Below, one piece after another: positions 28,772-37,913 of a stretch of DNA of 64,000 nt. The DNA is taken from positions 60,757-124,756 of the forward strand of contig CACZYF010000003.1 in assembly GCA_902785355.1 (NCBI GenBank). The letters run 5' to 3'. Each line of letters begins with the position of its first letter. The stretch's first letter is position 1. This DNA comes from an uncultured Ruminococcus sp. GTDB taxonomy: Bacteria > Bacillota > Clostridia > Oscillospirales > Acutalibacteraceae. The notes beneath the pieces are model-generated. The model made no database searches. It was not told where the DNA came from and saw nothing but the letters and a program-made list of their open reading frames with translations. The position numbers and the translations under genes are program-made.

Positions 28772-29602
28772 TCATTTTACTCTCTCGCATACAACATAGT
28801 ATCTTCCGAAGCTGTAAGCGTCCAGCGGCGTACAGGTAAACATAGTAAACAGATCCCTTCCCTTGTCGATAAAGATACTCTGCGACTGGTTAGGACGCAC
28901 GATATCGGTTTCGATAACCTCGTAGGTCAGCGTATCCCAGAACGTGGTCACATAGATTCTGTCGCCCTTACTGAGGTATCGGATATTATCGAAGAAGATT
29001 CTGCCGATGTATCCGGTGTGACCCGCTACCGTGCAGTTCGTATCCGTACCGCCGAGCGGCAGAGAGGTATAGGTCATATGAGCCGCGCCGTAGCTCATAT
29101 TCAGGTCGGAGGTACCGAGATAGATCGGCAGCTCCATCCCTATCGTCGGTGCCGAAACATAACCGTAAATATCGTTATAGATACCGTATTGGGTCAGGTC
29201 AAGCGCGGGATGGTTGTAGCTTTCGCCCTCGACAAATTTGCTGCCCTGGTGGAGCTTTAAGTCCTCATTATAAGCGACGCTGTCACGATACAGGCGATCC
29301 AGATCGAGTCGGAACACGACCCGCGTGCTGCTCGTACGAACGCCGTTTTCATCGATCGGATAACCCTGCTCGTCGATCTGTTTCTTTTCAAGAGCGGCGG
29401 CGAAGGTTTTTTCCGTCACGCCGGGAACGGTATCTTCGCCTTCTTCGGCGGGGACGACGTTCTCGAGCAACCGGTCGAAGCTCTCCGCCTGACTGTGGGA
29501 AACCTGCTTGCCGATCCAGTTGGAGACAGGCGGAAAGAGCAAGAATCCCAATCCCGCCACAAGCAGAACGATCGCAATGATAAGAATCACTTTCTTACGC
29601 AA
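28772..29602 (-). CDS. Sortase (class C-like), second of the pilus locus
   Basis: 276 residues if it starts at TTG 29602, which has GGAGG eight nt upstream; ATG at 29611 directly abuts that site and ATG at 29632 is another option. One N-terminal membrane helix. The sortase barrel has the catalytic His195 (AGHTGYIGR), Cys257 (FTCTPLD) and Arg267 (FGRYYV). There is no C-terminal membrane helix and no lid DPx motif that I can see, unlike its neighbour. It overlaps the end of the first sortase gene, so they are translationally coupled. It may act as housekeeping or tip-specific enzyme, joining pilus subunits or anchoring them; the division of labour is inference. Confidence 0.88.
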   Translation of the reverse strand: MRKKVILIIAIVLLVAGLGFLLFPPVSNWIGKQVSHSQAESFDRLLENVVPAEEGEDTVPGVTEKTFAAALEKKQIDEQGYPIDENGVRTSSTRVVFRLDLDRLYRDSVAYNEDLKLHQGSKFVEGESYNHPALDLTQYGIYNDIYGYVSAPTIGMELPIYLGTSDLNMSYGAAHMTYTSLPLGGTDTNCTVAGHTGYIGRIFFDNIRYLSKGDRIYVTTFWDTLTYEVIETDIVRPNQSQSIFIDKGRDLFTMFTCTPLDAYSFGRYYVVCERVK

Positions 29603-29603
29603 A

Positions 29604-30500
29604 TCAGCCATCCTCCTTACTGTGTCGGGCATCCTTCTTCTTACCGCGGTGTACGAAGAATATGACAAAGAAAGCGGTTACGCCGACGATCGCAACGATG
29701 ATGAGCGCCGCTGCCCAGAACGGAACGCGGTAGCCGAGGAAGAACAGATAGCCTCCGCTTGCCTTCACGGGCTGAGCGCCGGTGACAATATACTTTGTAT
29801 CATCATACTCGACGCGCTTGCCGCGTACAAGCAGACGGTGCGTGTTGACGGAATAAGGCGTACAGGTAATCAGCGTCACGTGATCCTCTCCGCGGATCAC
29901 CCGTAGATTATCGGTGTTGTCGGGCAATACCACCGTGATCTGATCGACCTCATATTTCAGCGTTCGGTTGAGTACGTGGATGAAAAACTCGTCCCCCTCC
30001 TTGAGCTCGGTCAGATAGTCAAAGAAGGTTTGTGTGGGATAAGCCGAATGAGCCGAGATAACGGAGTGGGTACTCACGCCGCCGATGGGCAGCGAGGTGT
30101 TCTGCAGATGACCCGCCGCGTGAGCGAGGACCTCCTCGGTGGTGGAGTGCATGATCGGCAGGTAGACGTTGATCTTAGGAATATCGATATAACCGATCAA
30201 GCCCTGACCGTCTACGTTCAGCGCCGCTTCATACTCCTTACCGATCTTCTTGAACGCTTCCACGTCGAACGGGTCGGTGATGATGATATTATTGGTGAGA
30301 CTGTCATTGTATTTTCTGGCGCTTTCCATCAGCTCCTGCTGCCTTGCGGAGGGCATCTCCTTAGTGACCTTGGTGTACTCCTCCGCCTGATTGCGGGCGG
30401 CGAAATTATTGATCGCGGCGCTGATAAGCGGATAGGACAGGATACCCAAGCCAACTAAAAAGATCAGTAGGATACCGATGACGGGTAAATTCTTTTTCAT
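29604..30500 (-). CDS. Class C (pilin-polymerising) sortase
   Basis: 298 residues. N-terminal membrane helix (~6-28), a lid with the DPF motif at 76-78 typical of class C sortases, catalytic His151 (ISAHSAYP), Cys213 (LITCTPYS) and Arg222 (THRLLVRGKR), and a C-terminal membrane helix (~262-285) with a basic tail. These enzymes cut the LPXTG-like signal of pilins and link them through lysine into a covalent fibre. It follows the backbone pilin gene by 219 nt with a strong hairpin between. Confidence 0.95.
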   Translation of the reverse strand: MKKNLPVIGILLIFLVGLGILSYPLISAAINNFAARNQAEEYTKVTKEMPSARQQELMESARKYNDSLTNNIIITDPFDVEAFKKIGKEYEAALNVDGQGLIGYIDIPKINVYLPIMHSTTEEVLAHAAGHLQNTSLPIGGVSTHSVISAHSAYPTQTFFDYLTELKEGDEFFIHVLNRTLKYEVDQITVVLPDNTDNLRVIRGEDHVTLITCTPYSVNTHRLLVRGKRVEYDDTKYIVTGAQPVKASGGYLFFLGYRVPFWAAALIIVAIVGVTAFFVIFFVHRGKKKDARHSKEDG

Positions 30501-30662
30501 GCAATAAATACCTTCTTAAAATAACTCAAAGCGAAAGCCGCCGACGGGTTTCGGTTCTCATACTATTTTCTAATAAAACGAATTAAAAAGCAGTTAGACG
30601 CAACAGATGTTAAGCCGTTTTATTAGATAACAGTACCAGCTTTTATCGCAATATTTGAAAGA

Positions 30663-30690
30663 GTCGGGGACGTGAGAACACGTCCCCGAC
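30663..30690. terminator. Hairpin between pilin and sortase genes
   Basis: Perfect 12-bp GC-rich stem (GTCGGGGACGTG / CACGTCCCCGAC) with a 4-nt loop, 30 nt after the pilin stop. On the minus strand it is followed by CTCTTTC. Such a partial terminator would let the pilin be made in excess over the sortases. Confidence 0.75.
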
Positions 30691-30719
30691 AGTTGGTTCA
30701 ATCAGATTTAAAAGCTGAA

Positions 30720-32156
30720 TTACTTCGAGGTTCTTCTCTTGAAGATGATGAAGAAGATACCTGCGCAAGCGATCAGAGAAGCGCCGATGATGGTGAAGAT
30801 CATAGTGCCCTGGCCGCCGGTAGCGGGAACGATGATGGGAGTATCGCCGACGGTTACCTTGGTGATGGTGTCGTTGCCCATGGTGATGGTGCCATCGCTA
30901 GCGATAACAACGGTGTACTCGGTGTTGTTGATGTTGTAGCCCTTAGGAGCAGCAGTCTCCTTCAGGGTGTAGGTACCCGCCTTCAGGCCGCTGAAGGTAA
31001 CTACGCCGTTAACGGTATCAGAACTCTTAGAATATTTAGTACCGGTCAGCAGGAAGGTCGCGGCTTCATCAGTGATCTTGTTGTTGTTGGTAGCGTCAAC
31101 CTTCTCTACGGGCAGGCTGAAGGTGTAAACGTGAACAGTGTTACCATTCTTAGTGCTCTCAGCGTTGTACTTGTTCTTGTAAGAAAGGCTGTCCTTGTTG
31201 TAGTTAGCTACAATGTTATCATACAAGGTAGCATCGTCGCTGTTCTTTCTGCCGACAACAGCGTTATCGTTGAGCTTGCCGACCAGGGTAACGGTTACGT
31301 TGGCAGCATCATAGAAGCGGTTGGTGCCTGCCTTAGCATCGTTCAGATAATCAGCGGTAAGAGCGATCTGGATGTCGGACTTATTGGTGGAAGTTACAGT
31401 GTAATCGTCGGTTTCAGTCAGAGTAGCATCTTCATCTGCAGCGAAATCAACTACAACGGAATCAACTTTGACAAAGTCGAGACCTTCAGCCATGGAGTCA
31501 TGGATGACATAGGAGTTCAGATACTCGTCCTTGGTACCGGTAACGGAAGCGGTAAGCTGGAACTTAACTTCCTCGCCGATCTTAGCGGTAGCCTGATAAT
31601 CGTTGCCCATATCGGAGCTGAGGATCTTCTTGCTGACAGTAACGTCGCCGTCAGAGATCTTGGATGAGATATTAACCTCAGCAGTGGTCATAGATTTATT
31701 GTTTCCATCCTTCGCGTCGGACAGATAGAAGACTGCGCCGCCGGTGCTCTTGACGTTAACGCCGACAGGAGTACCGGTAACGGTAGCATAATACAGACCG
31801 GGCTCGGTGGTGGTGAAGGTTACCTTACCGTCGGTGCCGGCCTTTTGAGCGGTACCTACCTGAGTACCGGTGTTCTGGCCTGCCTTCTTGGCAGTCTCAG
31901 CAGCGGTCAGGACTGTCTGAGCAACAACAGGCTTCGCCTCAACAGCAGTCTTGATGCCGTCGGCAACGCCTGCTACAGCGGTGTAGTGGTCGCTTGTACC
32001 GTCGTAAGCCGCGAGCTTATACATGCTGATGGTATAGCCCTCTTTAGCTTTGATGGTTGCGGTGTAGGTGTCTGCTGCGCTTGCTGCGAAGGGAACCATC
32101 AGCGCAAGCATCATTACTGCCATTACAACAGCAAGAATTCTTTTGGTTGCTTTCAT
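30720..32156 (-). CDS. LPXTG-type backbone pilin
   Basis: 478 residues. Signal peptide (MKATKRILAVVMAVMMLALM.., cleavage near ASA-AD). The body has an isopeptide-forming pilin domain (~150-345) and a Cna_B/SpaA-type domain (~350-440; FLLTGTKY, GVVTFSGLKAGTYTLKET). The C-terminus has the sorting signal VPATGG, a membrane helix and KRRTSK. AAAGGAG lies upstream of the ATG. The position between the tip protein and the class C sortase, and the two isopeptide-type domains, identify it as the main shaft subunit. The lysine used for polymerisation was not identified. Confidence 0.92.
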   Translation of the reverse strand: MKATKRILAVVMAVMMLALMVPFAASAADTYTATIKAKEGYTISMYKLAAYDGTSDHYTAVAGVADGIKTAVEAKPVVAQTVLTAAETAKKAGQNTGTQVGTAQKAGTDGKVTFTTTEPGLYYATVTGTPVGVNVKSTGGAVFYLSDAKDGNNKSMTTAEVNISSKISDGDVTVSKKILSSDMGNDYQATAKIGEEVKFQLTASVTGTKDEYLNSYVIHDSMAEGLDFVKVDSVVVDFAADEDATLTETDDYTVTSTNKSDIQIALTADYLNDAKAGTNRFYDAANVTVTLVGKLNDNAVVGRKNSDDATLYDNIVANYNKDSLSYKNKYNAESTKNGNTVHVYTFSLPVEKVDATNNNKITDEAATFLLTGTKYSKSSDTVNGVVTFSGLKAGTYTLKETAAPKGYNINNTEYTVVIASDGTITMGNDTITKVTVGDTPIIVPATGGQGTMIFTIIGASLIACAGIFFIIFKRRTSK

Positions 32157-32204
32157 TTTTACTTTTCTCCTTTGTGCTAAAGATAAAATGATATAAATAA
32201 TTAA

Positions 32205-35200
32205 TTACTTTCTTCCGTGTCTGGGCATATATCTGCGGGCTGCGCGGCAACGCTTGTCATAGATGACATAAGCCATCGCGAGCAGCGCGGCAGTACCCAG
32301 GATACCGAAGCCGATCAGGATGAATCTCAGTGTGCCGCCGAAGCCGCTCTGAGGAGTGACGACCGCCACGTTGACATAGTCGAAGGTGACGTTGTACTTA
32401 CTCTCATACGGGAAGGTGACATACTTCACGGTATTGTTGGTATTGTAGCCATTCTTCGGTGAATACTCGAATACCATGTAGGTCTGAGGCGCCACAACGC
32501 CTTCAAAGTAGTTGCTGCCGCCGACCCACTGTGAGGATTCATGGTCATACACATTATCGCCGTTCTGATAGATCGGCAGATCATCAAATAATACAGTACC
32601 GTCAGTCTGTGTTGCACCTCTGCTGTAAGAGGTCGAATAGTTGTTGATCAGATCATTGATCTGCGCCTTGCTAAGCGGAGTCTCGTCCTTCACCTTAACA
32701 ACGGCAAATACGGTATCATTCAGCGGATCTTCGGTATTTGCTTTCTTCTTCACGGTAATGGACGCATGTTCGGTCGTGTTTTTAAACTCCGCCGCAGTCG
32801 TTTGGGTACAATTCTCGTCGGAATAATACTGAGGATCACCCGAGATCGCGAGGCCGGTAGCACCCGCCGCAACGGTAAACTTTGCATAAATGGTGCTTCT
32901 GTCCTTGTAATAACCCGCTTGAGCCAGATCCGCGGACAGATCGTTTTCGGTGATCTTATAAATGTAATCACCGGGCTGGGTAAAGGTAAGGTTAAAGGTA
33001 ACCTTACCGTCAGTAACACTGTCAGCGGTTGCGTCGGCGCCCGTTACATAACCGGTTTTCGAAACGCCCTCAGCCTTGAAGCTGAACTGGCCGCCGTTGT
33101 AATTCTCTCCGTCGAGGGTCTTTTTGACATAGAGGCTGCCGCGGCCGGAAAGCTTCTCGTTGGTAACGGTGATCGCGTTGCCGGAAGCGCGTACGGTGAT
33201 GCCGCTTTCGCCGCCTGTTACGCTGACTAAGCTGTAACCTGCGGATGTATCCTCAGAGATCATAACCTTCGCGCCCTGCGGAATACCCTCAAATCTCAGG
33301 GTTCTGCCGTTTTTCAGCTTACCGCCTGTCGCGAGCTTACCCTGATCGCTGAGCGTATAGCTTCCGCCGTCGCTCGTAGTATATGCGAGGTTGTAGGGCT
33401 TGAAGCCCCTGCCGTCTCGCAGATCGACCTTAACGGTACCGCCGAACTCGGTGGTATCGGTTGCGCCGCCGAGATTTCTAACGTCCTTTTTGATGGTGAC
33501 GGGCGCAACTGCAGGCTTATTAACATAAGAAAGCTGAACACGCGTCATTACAAAATCAGAGGAAGTATCCTTTGTCTGATATTTAAATTCAGCATACTTA
33601 TCGTTACCTGAAGCAATGGTGTACGCGGACTCGAGCTGTCCCTTACCCTTGAGCACCAGGTCGATCGCCTTCCAGGAGGTGGTATAGCTGAAGTTGCTCG
33701 TAAAGCTCTCGGTAACCTTCATCTCGGTCGGAACCGCAAACTGGTCCTTGAAGCTGATGTACTCCGCGTTCTTTAATGTATAAGTGCTGTTGCTGATCGT
33801 CCCCTTGCTGCTCACCTTACCGTTAGCGGTAGGCTGATTAAAGCTAAAGGTATTCACAGCAGCTACAGCTGCCTTGAAAGAGGCGCTGTTGTTAACACTT
33901 TCGGTATTTACGGTTTTGTCAACGATCAGCTCGTTGCCGATCGGTGCAAAGTTGAAGTCGAAGCTGAGGTTCGACTCAACCATACCTCTCTCAACATAGA
34001 ACATCGTCAGCGTGTGCTCCACTGTCGGGTCGTAGTTGTTGATCGTAAAGTTGGTATTTCTGGTGGCGTTATTCGGATTCTGATAGCCTGTCTCGATGGT
34101 GACTGTACCGTTTCCTCTGCCGCCGGCAAAGTTAATGGATCCCTTCGCCTTCTGGTGATCGCCGCCGAGGTCGAGAACGAGCTTACCGTCGATATAGACC
34201 CATACGTCGTCGTCACCGGTAAAGGTGAACTTCTGGTCTACATAAGTACCGTTGGTACCCTTGATCTGGCCGTAGTGACCGGTGTCACCGCCGAGGTTGA
34301 ACGGAATGTCTACACGCATACCGAAGCCGAAGTCTAAAGCTTCCTTATCCGATCCTCTGACAGAGTCAAACGGGAAGAAACCGTAACCGCTGCTTGCCTT
34401 TGGATTCGAATAGTAGTAGAGTGCGTCCTTTGCGCCGTTTGTAGGTCCCTGACCGTAATACATGGTCTTATGGTCGGCGCTGAACCAGGCGTTATCTCCT
34501 GCTCCCGAGCTGTCGAACTTGTAGGTAGTGATACCGTTGGAGGTCACCTTACGCATCGGGAACTTCGTGTTAACAACGGCGCCGATGTCGTTATTCTCCA
34601 GGAACGACTTATCAAAGAACGGCACGTTGACCGTGCTGGTTCCGCCGCCGGACGTCGCGTACTTAAGATTGCCGTCCACAAGCTCGGTACCGGTCAGACC
34701 GATAACCGCCTTGTGCGTACCGTCCAGACGAGCAGAGTTGTTGACCCAGTTGGAGAATTTCACCATTTGGGAGATTCCTTCACCGGTGTAACCGTCGTTC
34801 TTATCAAAGAAGTTACCGAAATACATCGGGTATCTGACGCTGACGTCGCTGCTCGCAGCCGCAATCTTGTTGTTCAGATGCTGGTAAGGCTCCCAGTAGC
34901 CATGGCTCGATTCGTAACGAATCGCTCCCCAACCGCTCTGAACCTCGTCATCGGTGTAGTAATCATAAAATGTTGCATCAATCGGGAAAATATTCGCGTT
35001 GTTCGTAATGCTGTCAGCATCAGGGCTGGCATTTACCTCCTGGTATCCGCCTGTGCCGCCGGTGCCCGCATAGGTCGACCACTGAGCGCTGTTGTTCCAA
35101 CCTGTGATCTTGATACAGTTTGCGGAGCCCTGACGATCCTTGTGATACATAAAACCGGTAGAGTTCCAGCAGGTGTTCATATCAGAGCTCAGGCGCAGTA

Positions 35201-35600
35201 CCTTTACATAACCGACCTTTTCGCCGGTAATCCTGAAGGTATAGACATGATCGGCGAACTTCGTCGGGGTGATCGCGTTCTGATAACAAGAATAGTTGTA
35301 ACATTCGGAATCATTTTTATTATTCTGAACGTTCCAGTTCTCATTACTGTCGCTGTAATAGGTATATACCCTGATGTTGGCGCCGCTCTCATCCCAGCCG
35401 GTAAGACCGGTCATGTCGATATAGATCTCTTCATTATGCGTGAAGGGTGAACACTGCAGCGCAGAAATGGTAGGGATCACGAGCATAAAGGTCGAAACCA
35501 GAATCATGAGCGTCAGCACAACAGCCAGCACCTTTGCAAACGGTCGCTTACTTCTCTCTTGACGAAACCTTTTTGCATTGGGTTTGTTTATAATTACCAT
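32205..35600 (-). CDS. Pilus tip adhesin with fibro-slime domain and Cna_B modules
   Basis: 1,131 residues. A long basic leader and signal helix (~24-46), an N-terminal domain with starch-binding-like pattern (~55-170), then a fibro-slime/PA14-like domain (~380-560; FTGDDDVWVYIDGKLV) as in carbohydrate- or matrix-binding adhesins. Several Cna_B-type modules follow (~690-1060). The C-terminus is a sorting signal with an atypical core, TPQSGFGG, then a membrane helix and a basic tail RRYMPRHGRK. First gene of the pilus operon, 48 nt before the pilin; AAGGAAG precedes the ATG. By architecture it is the tip subunit. Confidence 0.9.
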   Translation of the reverse strand: MVIINKPNAKRFRQERSKRPFAKVLAVVLTLMILVSTFMLVIPTISALQCSPFTHNEEIYIDMTGLTGWDESGANIRVYTYYSDSNENWNVQNNKNDSECYNYSCYQNAITPTKFADHVYTFRITGEKVGYVKVLRLSSDMNTCWNSTGFMYHKDRQGSANCIKITGWNNSAQWSTYAGTGGTGGYQEVNASPDADSITNNANIFPIDATFYDYYTDDEVQSGWGAIRYESSHGYWEPYQHLNNKIAAASSDVSVRYPMYFGNFFDKNDGYTGEGISQMVKFSNWVNNSARLDGTHKAVIGLTGTELVDGNLKYATSGGGTSTVNVPFFDKSFLENNDIGAVVNTKFPMRKVTSNGITTYKFDSSGAGDNAWFSADHKTMYYGQGPTNGAKDALYYYSNPKASSGYGFFPFDSVRGSDKEALDFGFGMRVDIPFNLGGDTGHYGQIKGTNGTYVDQKFTFTGDDDVWVYIDGKLVLDLGGDHQKAKGSINFAGGRGNGTVTIETGYQNPNNATRNTNFTINNYDPTVEHTLTMFYVERGMVESNLSFDFNFAPIGNELIVDKTVNTESVNNSASFKAAVAAVNTFSFNQPTANGKVSSKGTISNSTYTLKNAEYISFKDQFAVPTEMKVTESFTSNFSYTTSWKAIDLVLKGKGQLESAYTIASGNDKYAEFKYQTKDTSSDFVMTRVQLSYVNKPAVAPVTIKKDVRNLGGATDTTEFGGTVKVDLRDGRGFKPYNLAYTTSDGGSYTLSDQGKLATGGKLKNGRTLRFEGIPQGAKVMISEDTSAGYSLVSVTGGESGITVRASGNAITVTNEKLSGRGSLYVKKTLDGENYNGGQFSFKAEGVSKTGYVTGADATADSVTDGKVTFNLTFTQPGDYIYKITENDLSADLAQAGYYKDRSTIYAKFTVAAGATGLAISGDPQYYSDENCTQTTAAEFKNTTEHASITVKKKANTEDPLNDTVFAVVKVKDETPLSKAQINDLINNYSTSYSRGATQTDGTVLFDDLPIYQNGDNVYDHESSQWVGGSNYFEGVVAPQTYMVFEYSPKNGYNTNNTVKYVTFPYESKYNVTFDYVNVAVVTPQSGFGGTLRFILIGFGILGTAALLAMAYVIYDKRCRAARRYMPRHGRK

Positions 35601-35613
35601 CTTCCTTTCTATA

Positions 35614-35737
35614 GATTATCCCTCAAACGAACAGCGCAAGCACACTACGCCGATTTACTTCGCTTTACGGAAATTGTTGCGTATATTTGTTGATATTCTC
35701 AAAAAGATTCAAATAACTTTAGGGATAATCAACAAAT
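35614..35737 (-). promoter_or_regulatory. Pilus operon 5' UTR with competing stems
   Basis: On the minus strand, ATTTGTTGA (35737-35729) can pair with TCAACAAAT (35693-35685), while the overlapping GATTATCCC (35730-35722) can pair with GGGATAATC (35622-35614), which lies just ahead of the ribosome site AAGGAAG. The two pairings share bases and exclude each other, a pattern expected of a translational switch. No known riboswitch signature was recognised. Confidence 0.45.
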
Positions 35738-35757
35738 ATCCAGATATATTATAGTAG

Positions 35758-35786
35758 ATTATATATTATTTTTAGTTCTGATTCAA
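35758..35786 (-). promoter_or_regulatory. Promoter of the pilus operon
   Basis: TTGAAT (35786-35781), 17 nt, TATAAT (35763-35758) on the minus strand, giving a transcript with a ~150-nt 5' UTR before the tip adhesin. The remaining gap to the radical SAM gene stop at 35997 shows no further gene. Confidence 0.7.
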
Positions 35787-35996
35787 AATTAAGAAAAAGA
35801 ATCATATATTTTTTCTTGTTTTCCTGAACGCCCTCTCCCCTCTTTGACAGGAGGCTGAAAACAGGGGGTATTTTCGTCGGTCGATTTGCGCAAAATGTAC
35901 AAACCAACCGTGACATATCCGGCTACTGATCTCTGATAAACACTTTAAAAATTATTTGCGGAGATTTACGCAATCGAAAAGCTCTTTCTCTCATGG

Positions 35997-36881
35997 TCAT
36001 TTATTTTTCTTTGCAGATTTCTTTACTTCCTCATGGAAGAAGTAATTGACCACGACCGGCGGCTCGCCGAAATCGGAGCGCCTGGAATCGTCGTCGCGGA
36101 GGTATGGCAGATGGTTCTTTTCGGTGAACTCCTTCATCTCTTCATCGAGAGCATACCAGTAGGAGCGATCCTTGTAGGTGTAGATCTCCTTATATAAGCC
36201 GTCCAGCTCGGGGCGATTCTCATGGATCCAGTTGAGGATCTTTACGCGGTAGTCGCCGCGCAGATTCAGGTTTTCCAGCCACACCAGATTGCAGAAATCC
36301 TTTGCCGCTGAAATGATCTCCTTCGGGTCGGTAATGCCCGGAAAGATCGGGGAGATAAATAGTGTCGTCTGCACGCCCGCCTCATAAAACTGCTTCATCG
36401 CGTTCAGCCTGCGCTCAATGCTGACGGCTCTGTCCATCTGCTTGCGGAAGCCCTCGTCCAGCGTATTGATCGACCACGATACGCGCGCGTTCGGGAAGGT
36501 TTTGATCAAATCCAAATCTCTCAGCACCAAGTCGGAGCGGGTAGCGATACTGATATTCACGCCGCTGCCCCGAAGCTGTTCGAGTAATTCGCGGGTGCGG
36601 CCATACTCTTTTTCGCAAGGCTGGTAAGGATCGGTAACGGAGCCGATGAACGCCTCTTTACCCGCGTACTTTTTCGGATTCTTGATGGGCGTCCAGTATT
36701 TGACGTCCACAAAGTCGCCCCACGGCTCGGGGTGATTGGTAAAGCGCTTCATAAAGCTCGCGTAGCAGTATTTACAGCCGTGAACGCAGCCGACATAAGG
36801 ATTGACGGAATAATCCGACACGGGCAGATTGGACTTTGTCATCACGCCCTTTGTTTCGATCTCCTTGATCACGACACTCAT
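35997..36881 (-). CDS. SPL-type radical SAM protein
   Basis: 294 residues from the ATG at 36881 (GGAGGAA upstream; start overlaps the esterase stop as ATGA). The iron-sulfur motif is CVHGCKYC (C-x3-C-x2-C), followed by YASFMKRF and a TIM-barrel-like body. The family (spore photoproduct lyase-like, COG1533) has mostly unknown substrates; the motifs show a radical SAM enzyme but not which reaction it performs. Last gene of a coupled three-gene unit with the esterase and the HxlR remnant. Confidence 0.9.
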   Translation of the reverse strand: MSVVIKEIETKGVMTKSNLPVSDYSVNPYVGCVHGCKYCYASFMKRFTNHPEPWGDFVDVKYWTPIKNPKKYAGKEAFIGSVTDPYQPCEKEYGRTRELLEQLRGSGVNISIATRSDLVLRDLDLIKTFPNARVSWSINTLDEGFRKQMDRAVSIERRLNAMKQFYEAGVQTTLFISPIFPGITDPKEIISAAKDFCNLVWLENLNLRGDYRVKILNWIHENRPELDGLYKEIYTYKDRSYWYALDEEMKEFTEKNHLPYLRDDDSRRSDFGEPPVVVNYFFHEEVKKSAKKNK

Positions 36882-37549
36882 TTCGATTCCTCCAATATCC
36901 ATTTGATGCCCTTTGCCGTTCTAAGCGTCCCCTGCTGAAAATGATTGCCCTTGTTCAGCTCGAAAACAGTGTTGATCCCACTCTCGGCAAGGTGCTTTTC
37001 GATGGCTCTTGTGTGATCCTCCACGGTTTGGAGGGTTTTATTTTTTGTACGCGCTTCTCTGTCACCGAGAGAAAAGTAAATGGCTCGCGGCAGCTTTGTC
37101 GTGTCGAACTTCGTGATGTATTCCTTGAAATCGGGGAACCACATGGAGCCCGAGCAGGAGGCGACTGCTGTGAACAGATCGCATTTTGTAACGGCGTATA
37201 ACGCGAACAAACCGGCGAGAGAATAGCCCGCGAGCATAATTGACCTCGGCTCAGCGTTCAACTCGGCTTTTACGGCGGGAATGATTTCGTTTAGCAACAG
37301 CTCGAGATACGCGTCCGCCTTGCCGCCGCAGGGCGTGTCGTTCTCGCTGATGGGCGGGATCGCCCACGGCGACATATCGTCGTCCCAATTCAAGCCGCTG
37401 ATCTCAACAAGTGTAAAATCGGGACAGCCGAGCTCCTTGCACTTTTTATAGATCTCGCCGTTGCTTTTCATATAGTTATTGAGAATGACCAGCGGTGCGC
37501 TTAGATTCTCTGCTTTAAAAACATCTACTGTCTTTCCTTGGATTTTCAT
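36878..37549 (-). CDS. Alpha/beta hydrolase, esterase D-like
   Basis: 223 residues. The nucleophile elbow GYSLAG, an Asp in SLGDREA and a late His in NKGNHFQ form a plausible catalytic triad. A cytoplasmic enzyme with no signal peptide, resembling putative esterases of the IroE/YbbA kind; substrate unknown. Its ATG overlaps the stop of the HxlR remnant (ATGA at 37549-37546) and its stop overlaps the next start in the same way, so the three were an operon. Confidence 0.85.
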   Translation of the reverse strand: MKIQGKTVDVFKAENLSAPLVILNNYMKSNGEIYKKCKELGCPDFTLVEISGLNWDDDMSPWAIPPISENDTPCGGKADAYLELLLNEIIPAVKAELNAEPRSIMLAGYSLAGLFALYAVTKCDLFTAVASCSGSMWFPDFKEYITKFDTTKLPRAIYFSLGDREARTKNKTLQTVEDHTRAIEKHLAESGINTVFELNKGNHFQQGTLRTAKGIKWILEESK

Positions 37550-37671
37550 GACTGCTCCTCTTTATATAACTCGTTCTCGTGCTGAAAGCCCCGGTTCATA
37601 ATGGAATAGAATACGGGGATCAGGTCTTTGCCCATCTGCGTTAAGGAGTATTCGACGTGAGGAGGTACTCC
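37546..37671 (-). pseudogene. C-terminal remnant of an HxlR-family regulator
   Basis: Read on the minus strand, an open frame gives VPPHVEYSLTQMGKDLIP then VFYSIMNRG and a charged tail, ending in TGA inside ATGA of the esterase start. The VEYSLT..G..L.PV core is the wing region of HxlR winged-helix regulators. A stop lies immediately before GVPPHV, and the N-terminal ~70 residues with the recognition helix are missing; a hairpin-rich segment (37690-37790) stands where they should be. The regulator is broken. Confidence 0.8.
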
Positions 37672-37752
37672 TCATAGCTCATGTTTTCCTTTTGGTATAA
37701 TCAGCCATCGCCCGTTGTCGCGAAGCGACAAACTGGGCGGGCATATAAATTT

Positions 37753-37784
37753 GTATAATAACCGGATTTATACGGTTATTATAC
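37753..37784. repeat. Hairpin GTATAATAACCG / CGGTTATTATAC
   Basis: A perfect 12-bp inverted repeat with an 8-nt loop. Its right arm contains the -10 box of the adjacent promoter. Further GC-rich stem TGTCGC/GCGACA lies at about 37719-37733. This segment may be a short insertion that replaced the HxlR N-terminus. Confidence 0.55.
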
Positions 37785-37805
37785 CATATCCAAATATTGT
37801 TTCAA
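37778..37805 (-). promoter_or_regulatory. Promoter facing the esterase operon
   Basis: TTGAAA (37805-37800), 16 nt, TATAAT (37783-37778) on the minus strand. It would drive the HxlR remnant, esterase and radical SAM genes. Confidence 0.6.
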
Positions 37806-37861
37806 GTACGCAGTTTTTTGTTACATAGTACGCTCAGTGATACCGTAAACCTGCATCATAG

Positions 37862-37897
37862 AAAAAGGTTGCCGTAAATCCATTCTTTACGGCAACC
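37862..37897 (-). terminator. Terminator of cassette B
   Basis: Perfect 12-bp stem (GGTTGCCGTAAA / TTTACGGCAACC), 7-nt loop, followed on the minus strand by TTTTTC, 17 nt after the LRR/dockerin stop. Confidence 0.9.
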
Positions 37898-37913
37898 CAT
37901 GATCTCTAAATAT

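Noticed and set aside
30672-31667. Long plus-strand open frames antisense to the pilin (also 34470-35450, 39319-40335, 49087-50328)
   Set aside because: They mirror real secreted-protein genes, lack ribosome sites and have low-complexity Val/Ile/Asp composition typical of antisense frames in this codon usage.
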